Shown: positions 57,003-64,000 of the stretch, one piece after another
How the letters are laid out: each line of letters starts with the position of its first letter
Numbering within the stretch: position 1 is the stretch's first letter
Assembly: GCA_965153355.1 (NCBI GenBank)
Contig: OZ231127.1
Coordinates: forward strand, 7,378,001-7,442,000
Source: Flaccisagitta enflata
Taxonomy: Eukaryota > Chaetognatha > Sagittoidea > Aphragmophora
Direction of reading: 5' to 3'
Length of the DNA: 64,000 nt
Translations under genes and position numbers: made by a program
The notes under the pieces: generated by a model
What the model saw: the letters and a program-made list of their open reading frames with translations, nothing else
What the model was told of the DNA's origin: nothing
Databases searched by the model: none

Positions 57003-57588
57003 TTTTGGGCAGCGGCCCCAAAGGGCCGATGTCCTGTAGGACACAGGGGTGAATTTCCAGACATCCTTACGTCCGTACGTCCGTACGTACGTCCCCCCCC
57101 CCGAGGCCCCTCTCAGGCCCCTCTCAGGCCCCACTCAGCCCTCTCAGACCCCAAATCAGTCCTCTCAGGCCCCAAGTCAGCCCTCTCAGACCCAAAATCA
57201 CCCCTCTCAGACCCAAAATCACCCCTCTCAGACCCAAAATTAGCTCACTCAAGCCCAAAATCAGCCCACTAAGGTACTAGATCAGCCTTATCAGGCCCAA
57301 AATCAACTCTTTCAAGCCTAAAATCAAACCTCTCAAACCTAAAATTGCCCTCAAAATGACCCTCTCAGGTTCAAATCTGCCCTCATCCCTGATCTCATTA
57401 CTGTTCTCCAATCAATCAACTCAGTCCTTAAATGTGCTTTCTCAGGACGTCTGGAAATTCACCCCTGTGTCCTACAGGACATCGGCCCTTTGGGGCCGCT
57501 GCCCTGCTCCCACTCAGCTTCTTCAGCTAATCACTCCAAGCAGGGCATCGGGTACCGCTGACCATGTGCGATCCTTGGATGACTAGCT
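57003..57588 (-). mobile_element. Family B element, complete, nested in the 10-bp array
   Basis: Short arm TTTTGGGCAGCGGCCCCAAA, GATGTCCTGTAGGACACAGG, GTGAATTTCCAGACATCC. GTCCGTAC section, then array 57095-57400 of CCCCTCTCAGACCCAAAATCA (21 bp). Inverted arm GGACGTCTGGAAATTCACCC to GGGGCCGCTGCCCTGC, then the long-arm extension to GTGCGATCCTTGGATGACTA. Confidence 0.9.
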
Positions 57589-57868
57589 TTGGTTATTTTG
57601 GTCATTTTGGTCATTTTGGTCGTTTTTGGTTGTTTTTGGTCATTTTTGGTCATTTTTGGTCATTTTGGTCATTTTTGGTCATTTTTGGTCATTTTTGGTC
57701 ATTTTTGGTCATTTTGGTCATTTTTGGTCATCTTTGGTCTTTTTGGTCATTTTGGTCATTTTGGTCATTTTTGGTCATTTTTGGTCATTTTGGTCATTTT
57801 GGTCATTTTGGTCATTTTTGGTCATTTTTGGTAATTTTGGTCATTTTTGGTCATTTTTGGTCATTTTT
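57589..57868. repeat. 10-bp array TTTTTGGTCA, right part
   Basis: About 30 further units with the same orientation and phase type as 56630-57002. Confidence 0.95.
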
Positions 57869-58200
57869 GTTTAAAGTCTGCTGGTTAAAGTCTGCTGGTT
57901 AAAGTCTGCTGGTTAAAGTCTGCTGGTTAAAGTCTGCTGGTTAAAGTCTGCTGGTTTAAGTCTGCTGGTTAAAGTCTGCTGGGTAAAGTCTGATGGTTAA
58001 AGTCTCGTGGTTTAAATCTGCTGGTTTAAATCTGCTGGTTTTAGTCTGCTGGTTTAAATCTAATGGGTTAAGTCTGCTGGTTAAAGTCTGCTGGTTTGAA
58101 TCTGCTGGTTTAAGTCTGCTGGTTTAAATTTAATGGTTTAAGTCTGCTGGTCTAATGGTTTAAGTCTAATGGTTTAAGTCTGCTGGTTAAAATGATATTA
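57869..58200. repeat. 14-bp array AGTCTGCTGGTTAA
   Basis: About 23 units, TTTAA/TTAAA alternation, right next to the 10-bp array. Confidence 0.93.
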
Positions 58201-58204
58201 AAGA

Positions 58205-58700
58205 TAAGTATGGTTTAAGTCTGGTTTAAGTCTGGTTTAAGTCTGGTTTAAGTCTTGTTAAAGTCTTGTTAATGTCTGGTTTAAGTCTGGTTTAAGACTG
58301 GTTCATGTCTGATTTATGTCTGGTTTAGGTCTGGGTAAGGTCTGGTTTAGGTCTGGTCTATGTCTGGTTTTTGTCTGGTTATGTTTGATTTAGGTCTGAT
58401 TTAGGTCTGGTTTTGGTCTGGTTTAATTCTGGTTTGAGTCTGGTTTGAGTCTGGTTTGAGGCTGGTTTGATTCTGGTTTGAGCCTGGTTTGAGCCTGGTT
58501 TGAGCCTGGTTTGAGCCTGGTTTGAGCCTGGTTTCGGTCTGGTTTAGGTCTGGTTTGAGTCTGGTTTGAGTCTGGTTTGAGTTTGGCTTAAATCTGATTT
58601 ATGTCTGGTTTATGTCTGGTTTATGTCTGATTTAGGTCTGGTTTCGGTCTGGTTTAATTCTGGTTTGAGTCTGGTTTGAGTCTGGTTTGGGTCTTTTTGG
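58205..58700. repeat. 11-bp array AGTCTGGTTTA
   Basis: About 44 units of GTCTGGTTTAA, GTCTGGTTTGA and GCCTGGTTTGA, apparently a shortened derivative of the neighbouring 14-bp unit. Confidence 0.93.
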
Positions 58701-58802
58701 GTTGCATTTAAGTCTTGTTTTCGATAAAAAGATACAATAAGGAGTCAGGTCAGTTCAGTTATTTTTGTCCTGCACGCGACTTATAGGTGTTGGCCTTGTT
58801 AC

Positions 58803-59184
58803 TAAACTTACAAATCTTTTTCCACAGATACCGGGTGTACCAACTTAGTCTTAAAATGGAGAATCGCTGTACCCCAAAAATACAAAGGAGTTGGGATTCC
58901 CAACTTCTTTGTATTTTACCCTCCAAAACTATAATTATTAGCCTGTACCTAAATGACTTAAAGCTATAAAATGTGCAATCTCTGAGCAGATCATGTTGTG
59001 GGGCTCTCTCAGGCTTCTATTGAAACCAATATTTGGTTTAAAATTCTACTTTTAGGTTGTCGCGCCTTACCCTCTATCAACACTACCCCCATAGAAAATC
59101 CATAATTTCAAAGTACTCAAATCCTAATTTTCACTGCAGATTTGGAATCTGCAGAAAAAACTGGCAATTGAAAGTGCTTTCTTT
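58803..59184. other. No gene; contains a short strong hairpin
   Basis: AAAATACAAAGGAGTTGGGA at 58877 pairs with TCCCAACTTCTTTGTATTTT ending at 58916, giving a stem of about 19 bp with one mismatch. It could be a MITE centre; no ends were recognised. Confidence 0.5.
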
Positions 59185-59435
59185 TTGGGCAGCGATGACT
59201 TGTGATTCCACACAGGACAAATTTCTCTGGTTTCCGTTTTCCTGTCTGTCTGTCAGTCTGTCCGTCGCCCCCAAGCCTCAAAATCAGGCCTCAATATCAG
59301 GCCTTAAAATCAGGCCTCTCAGACCTTTATCAGGCCTTTCAGACCCCAAATCAGGCCTCTCAGACCCTAAATCAGACTTTTTGGGCAGCGGCCCCGAAGG
59401 GGACAAAGTCCTGAAGAACACAGGGGACCTTTGTT
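59185..59435 (-). mobile_element. Family B element, short form with two direct short arms
   Basis: TTTTTGGGCAGCGATGACTT (59183) and TTTTTGGGCAGCGGCCCCGA (59377) are in the same orientation, around about five 21-bp units (CTCTCAGACCCCAAATCAGGC type). This looks like a short arm inserted into a decayed copy. Confidence 0.7.
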
Positions 59436-59439
59436 GGGA

Positions 59440-59530
59440 GTTTGACGCAATAGAGAATTCGCAAAATTGACGCTACCGAGAATTGGTGTTTTTGACGCAA
59501 TAGAGAATTCTCTGTTGTATCAAAATGGTA
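59440..59530. repeat. TTGACGCAATAGAGAATTC motif cluster
   Basis: Three copies of TTGACGC(A/T)A(T/C)(A/C)GAGAATT at 59442, 59470 and 59493. Related copies, one a perfect palindrome, lie at 60990-61120. See findings. Confidence 0.75.
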
Positions 59531-59572
59531 GAAAGTTTTCCATACTCACAACTGAGAATTCCCACTCTCCAT

Positions 59573-59576
<4 letters not shown>

Positions 59577-59655
<79 letters not shown>
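59577..59655. repeat. (CT)n microsatellite
   Basis: Pure CT run followed by T/C-rich DNA. Confidence 0.97.
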
Positions 59656-59656
<1 letters not shown>

Positions 59657-59689
59657 TTCACTTTCTCTCTCTCTGTCTTACTTTTTTTT

Positions 59690-59930
59690 AGCTCTGTGCC
59701 TCTTTCATTCTTTCTTTTTTTCTTCCTTTCTTTCTTTTTTTTCCTTTCTTTTTTTTTCCTTTCTTTCTTTTTTTCTTTCTCTCTTTTTTTTTCTTTTTTT
59801 CTATGATTGTTTTTCCTCTCTTTTTCCTTTTTCCTTCCTTCTTTCTTACTTTCCTTTCTTCTTCTTTCTTTCTTTCTTTCTTTCTTTCATTCTGTCTTTC
59901 TTTCTTTCTTTTTTTCTTTCTTTCTAAGTC
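59690..59930. repeat. (TTTC)n imperfect microsatellite
   Basis: TTTC/TTTTC/TTCC low complexity. Phe/Leu/Ser frames are artefacts. Confidence 0.92.
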
Positions 59931-60360
59931 ACTTACTCACTCATACACACACTCCCTCTTCTTACAGACAAGTAAAATTAAAACCCAGAACAACAGATGT
60001 TAGGGAAGCAATAAGTTGGATGGGTGGATGGATGGTCAGAGGGATGGAAATATGGATGGATGAATGGAAAAATGAAAAAATAGATAGGTAGACCCTCTGA
60101 TAGACATAAGAGGATGTATCTTAAACCTGAATATAGCTACCTATCAATGTATTGTAAGTATAGAGGGGGATTTGACATAATCCATCTGGAAAAAATTGTA
60201 ACCCTGAGTTTTATTGGTTTCTTTGCTTGATAGAATATAAAATAATGTTGAAAATCCAAAAAACATCATCAAAATATATGAAAATTTAATAAGAAAAATA
60301 CAATAATTAACAATTCTTTAAAAAATTGAAGAAAAAAAAGTGAATGATAAAAAATAAAAT
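59931..60360. other. No gene recognised
   Basis: A GATGGATGGA patch (60025-60070) and AT-rich DNA. Confidence 0.4.
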
Positions 60361-60361
60361 A

Positions 60362-60451
60362 TAAAGATAAACAAGTACCCTGGGGGTACAACGATGTGTC
60401 CACATGCAGCTTAGCTTGTAAATGACATTCTTACTAAAACTAAAACAGACA

Positions 60452-60528
<77 letters not shown>

Positions 60529-60708
60529 AACATTGCATCAGCTCTATGTCAGATCCTAAAATGATGAAATGGACTTTGCGATCATTTGCGATTGTTTTCA
60601 ACTTGAGCGTGACGGACCAACCAACCAACCAACCAACCAACCAACAGACAGACAGACGGACGGACGGACGGACAAAGCCTCTTATAGAGATGCGTGGACG
60701 CATCTAAA
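60362..60708 (+). mobile_element. Family A element, GAT subfamily
   Basis: Head AAGTACCCTGGGGGTACAAC, GATGTGTCCACATG; a (CT)n tract at 60452-60526 lies inside; then GACCAACCAACCAACC, GACGGACGGACGGAC and the hairpin GATGCG-TGGA-CGCATC with TAAAAA. Confidence 0.8.
60452..60526. repeat. (CT)n microsatellite
   Basis: Pure CT run inside the GAT-subfamily copy. Confidence 0.97.
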
Positions 60709-60728
60709 AACAAAAGAAAGGTGAAGAA

Positions 60729-60930
60729 TAACAAGGTCAACACTTATAAGTCATGTGAGAGACTTACATTTAGAATGACTTAGAATGACTTAGTATACTC
60801 TTATATGACCTAAAAAGAAATAAAATTGATAAAAAAAGTGCCACTGACCTACCAACCGACGGACCAACCGACGGACCAACCGACGGACAGACAAAGCGGG
60901 GTGTAGAGTCACGTGCACGCGACTAAAAAG
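60729..60930 (+). mobile_element. Family A element, second head type
   Basis: AACAAGGTCAACACTTATAA, GTGAGAGACTTACATTTAGA, ACTTAGAATGAC units, ACCAACCGACGGACC repeats and the tail GTCACGTGCACGCGACTAAA. Confidence 0.85.
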
Positions 60931-60979
60931 TGACGCTTGAAAAGTGACAACCAAATTGAAAAAAAATATAAAAGAGAGG

Positions 60980-61125
60980 AGAAAACTATTCTCAGTAGTG
61001 TCAATTATTAGTTTCCAAATCATCACAATAGAGAATGGATATTGACGCTATGGAGAATTCTCAGTAGTGTCAAAATATGTAGTTGTCATCGTTGACGCTA
61101 CCGAGAATTCTCGGTAGCGTTAGCC
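60980..61125. repeat. GAGAATTCTC palindromic motif cluster
   Basis: ATTCTCAGTAGTGTCAA (60989, 61058), TTGACGCTATGGAGAATTC (61044) and, at 61095-61120, a perfect 26-bp palindrome whose half is ACGCTACCGAGAA. Confidence 0.8.
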
Positions 61126-61127
61126 AC

Positions 61128-61510
61128 TCCTTTCGTTCGTTTGTTTGTCCGTTCCTTCATCCGTTTGTCTGTTCGTCCCCCCCCGGCCCTCTCAGGTTTG
61201 AAATCTGCCCTCTCAAGGCTGAAAGCTACTCTCTCAGGCCTGAAATCTGCCCTCTCAGGCCTTAATCTGCCTTCTCAGGCTTTGATTTTGCCCTCCCTGG
61301 CTTAAAATCTGCCCTCTCAGGTCTGATATCTGCCCTCTCAGGCACTCTCAGGCCCTAAATCTGCCCTCTCAGATTCGAGGCATGAGAGAGCAGATTTCAG
61401 GCCTGAGAGGGTAGATTTCAGCCCTGAGAGGGTAGATTTATGGCCTGAGAGAGCACAAGGGGGATGGACGAATGAACACACGGACGGACGAACGAACGAA
61501 AGTCCCATGT
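61128..61510. mobile_element. Family B element: inverted CGAACGAA ends around a 21-bp array
   Basis: TTTCGTTCGTTTGTTTGTCC on the left, GGACGAACGAACGAAAGTCC on the right, with 21-bp units between. The array flips orientation near 61375 (CTGCCCTCTCAGATTCGAGG), so the array itself is palindromic here. The GGCCCC hairpins are missing. Confidence 0.75.
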
Positions 61511-62635
61511 GTATATCAGTGTGGGAAGAAAATTTTTGTGTAAATGAAAAAATTATACCTTTTTACAGTGCTTAAAAACGCTGGTTACTGCCTTGTTATT
61601 TTGAAATAGGTCGGGAATCACAATCAAAAAGTACTTTACAGCCATTACTTGAAGACAGGAGAAGTAGCAAAACACTTACTGGAAAAGATTTGAATTATCT
61701 CATTGTTGCTAATTGATCTGGAGAAAAGCAATTTGGCCTGCGGGTAAAATTTGGAAGTCATTCTGTCTGCTATAGCCATCCATTCCATTTTATACATACA
61801 GATGGGAATTGAATGGCCTATTTCACGTGGGCTCTATAAACAAGGTTCCAAATCATTGTTGGGAATTCAGGCACATTTTTAGGAATACCAAGTTGGGCTG
61901 TTTTTTTTCTTCTGTATTTTCACTCTCAGGACTGTCTACTTACCCAGATGCTCAACTACATTAGCTGCATTGTAAACTTGTAAATCTACTCTGAAAGATC
62001 AAAGAAATCAAGCAGGAAAAAGAAAACTTAAGCCAGTGAAGAAAATATCATTACTGCTACTCTGTCCGTTTGTCTACGTTTTAGAATGACAAATGAATAT
62101 CCCCCACAAGAAATTCACTCTTGCATATGTGAAAATTAGTTTGTTCCATGCTTGGTGCAAATTAAAACATTCAAATTTTGAGGAATGGTTAAAAAAGATT
62201 CAAATCAAGCCACAATCATTTAAGAGGGAAAAAGGAAGTAAAAGAAGTGAAAAGTCGCTGACCCACACTCAAGAAAGAGATGAGATTGAATGTCAAAGGT
62301 AACAATACAACTGCCTATTGCGCGTTTTCAAATTAGATACATCCCATGAATTTCTGCCACATACGCCAAGAATTATTGGTTTGATGGAAAATGGCTTTTT
62401 AGCATTTGAGCAAACTTGATCATTATCATAACAAACCACCTGTCCTCAGCCTTTTTTGTCAATGGGAGGCCTTCACTATCATGATGGGATACCAAAGGTT
62501 GGATATAAAATGGCAATCATACTGCATGATGATGTACCCAGCCTGTGTGTTGGCCATATGTGACCATATATTGGACATCAATATCCAGGATTGTGCCATT
62601 AAAGGCAATTACGCAACATTTGTTGTTAAAATTAG
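61511..62635. other. No gene recognised
   Basis: Moderately AT-rich, non-repetitive-looking. Frames of 69 (62093-62302) and 85 codons (62406-62663) show no domain; the second runs into the inverted repeat. Confidence 0.4.
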
Positions 62636-62639
62636 CAAC

Positions 62640-62985
62640 TTCAGCACATTTGAAAGTTGGTAAATTCAGCAACATTACCAACTTATAAAGAAGGGGTTTC
62701 AAATGGTTGTGAAATTAGCAACTTTAACACAAAACAATTTCATCCATGTTTTTCCATGTTTTGAGAAGAGGAGTATCCCAACTTTTTTTCCCCAAAAGGT
62801 CCTCACCCTTGGGGCAACATTTGAGGAAAAAATGAAGAAATTTGAAGATGACGTATTTTGAGAAAAATGAGCAAAAACATTTTTTTCCTATGTTTTCTAT
62901 GTTAAATGCCATTGGTAGAATTAGCAATGTCGCTGATTTCACAACACCATGTGTTAATATCACTAACTCTGCATTCTCCCAGCTG
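62640..62985 (-). repeat. Dispersed repeat, minus-oriented copy of the inverted pair
   Basis: Reverse complement of 54769-55145, ending at ACTCTGCATTCTCCCAGCTG. Beyond it TTAATTACGGTTAATAATGG mirrors the GATAACGG repeats outside the other copy. Frames within it are fortuitous. Confidence 0.9.
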
Positions 62986-62989
62986 TCTA

Positions 62990-63745
62990 TAGTTAATTAC
63001 GGTTAATAATGGTTAGTAGTTGATAGAGTTTACCTATACGCTTTTTTATCCGCCACCTCTACCGGAAGTGGCTGATAAGACGCAAAAACGTATTTGGCGC
63101 CAAAATGAGTTTCCCATTGGCGTTTTTCAGGTTTTCACTTGGCAATGAAGGAGTAGTAAGATTTAGGGAATTCATAGTGGAATTTTTGTGATCATTTTGA
63201 AAATTTTTTTAAAATTTTCAGAACTTTTTTACTAGCATCAAAAATTTATTTTCATTCTTTATTTCTTTTTTTTTCATCAGTTTTCATATTTCATGATTCA
63301 CTTTTCATTTTTTTTACTTTTGACTTTTTATTTTTAAACTTTCACTTTTCACTTTTTACTTCTTTTTTCCTTTTCATTTTTAACTTTTCTCTTTTCATTT
63401 GTTTGTCTTTTTTTTTCTTTTTTTTTTTTTGCTTCATTTTTCATTTTTCATTTTTTTATTTTCACATTTCATTCATTACTTTTTACTAATTTTTTTGTTT
63501 TTAATGTACCATACTTTTAAAAATTCTGTTGTCACTTTTTTTATATTTATATTTAATGTTTTTACTGATATTTTTTCATTAATCATATTTCATGGTTATA
63601 TGTATTTCACCAGTTGATTTGTTTTGATAAAACAAAAAAATAAAGTAAATAAATGCTCGATGATTCTCCCTCATGCTTATATCAAGATTGTATCATCCCA
63701 AAAGAAATGCTGAAATGAGTCTGTTTGTGAGTGTTCTCTCTGTTC
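62990..63745. other. AT-rich; TTTTCACTTTT low complexity
   Basis: 63240-63500 is degenerate TTTTCATTTTT/ACTTTTTAC DNA, similar in style to 2470-2762. No gene recognised. Confidence 0.5.
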
Positions 63746-63747
63746 CT

Positions 63748-63930
63748 CTCTCTCTCTCTCTCTCTCTCTCTTACTATGCACCTGCGATTTCAGATTTTTT
63801 TAGACCATATGTTTTGGCTGTATCAATCCTCTGGTTACATGAAGTGACGACCAAATCGCTCTCTCTCTCTCTCTCTCTCTCTCTCGCTCTCGCTCTCGCT
63901 CTCTCTCGCTCTTTCTCTCTCTGGACAACA
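63748..63930. repeat. (CT)n microsatellites, two blocks
   Basis: 63748-63771 and 63859-63925; the second carries CGCTCT variants. Confidence 0.95.
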
Positions 63931-64000
63931 AAGAAAGAATATCAAAGGACCCATAGATGAGACTGAGTAGCAAGAAAAATCAAATGGCCAATCATATTTT

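Larger units (their letters stand above)
56480..58802 (-). mobile_element. Family A element expanded to 2.3 kb by internal arrays
   Basis: Tail hairpin TTTTTAGTCGCGTGCACGCG at 56480, GGTCCGTCGGTCCGTCGG, CACTTTGCTTTTTTGC, then arrays of three unit lengths (10, 14 and 11 bp), and the second-type end CTGCACGCGACTTATAGGTG, TTGGCCTTGTT at 58760-58801. Both ends match the 400-bp copy at 21648-22049, so the extra 1.9 kb is array growth plus one nested Family B insertion. Confidence 0.8.

Overview
The window looks like repeat-dense nuclear DNA of an animal, probably an invertebrate. The signs are spliced coding exons with polypyrimidine/AG acceptors, a Penelope-like retroelement fragment, a LINE reverse-transcriptase fragment, a Tc1-type transposase relic, several non-autonomous DNA transposons with intact target-site duplications, and very large amounts of (CT)n, (GT)n, (GAAA)n, (GAT)n, (GTT)n and minisatellite DNA. 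I see no bacterial operon structure, rRNA, tRNA or CRISPR. The species cannot be named from the sequence.

Genes are few. One convincing gene end lies on the minus strand (52506-54698): two exons joined in phase 0 encode about 406 C-terminal residues of a Ser/Gly/acidic low-complexity protein I cannot name. A 56-base minus-strand terminal exon (56368-56423) and a CpG-containing ATG exon with a good donor on the plus strand (35278-35319) are weaker candidates. Almost every other long open frame is an in-frame microsatellite or minisatellite.

Layout: 1-9.4 kb has microsatellites, a Penelope-like element end (1.66-2.47 kb), a TA-flanked MITE (5.78-6.37 kb) and a 786-bp (GT)n tract. 9.43-14.59 kb is one giant foldback structure: inverted outer arms, then inverted arrays of a roughly 20-bp unit, with a dead LINE RT inside. 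14.6-26 kb has microsatellites, a 66-bp satellite split by insertions, MITEs and a G-rich 16-bp array. 27.2-28.8 kb is a 24-bp array split by a hAT-like element that itself holds a palindromic MITE. 31.5-34.3 kb is a four-level nest of insertions with perfect target duplications. 35.6-38.5 kb has (CT)n, a 43-bp array, (GAT)n, (TTTC)n and (GT)n. 41-50 kb has dispersed elements, a 750-bp MITE, a Tc1 relic and a hAT MITE. 50.6-52.1 kb is a hAT-like element just downstream of the main gene. 54.7-63 kb has a repeat pair in inverted orientation, a 2.3-kb expanded element made of short-unit arrays, and palindromic EcoRI-centred motifs.

Two dispersed families stand out. Family A (about 25 full or partial copies) ends in a 6-bp-stem hairpin followed by TAAAAA; its stem changes between copies by compensatory substitutions, and the changes are mirrored in a sub-terminal motif at the other end. 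Family B consists of inverted arms rich in small hairpins around an array of a roughly 21-bp unit. Both, like the foldback element, combine inverted or subterminal-inverted ends with internally expanded minisatellites, so transposons appear to seed many of the tandem arrays here. Coordinates of dispersed-repeat edges are approximate unless a target duplication is stated.
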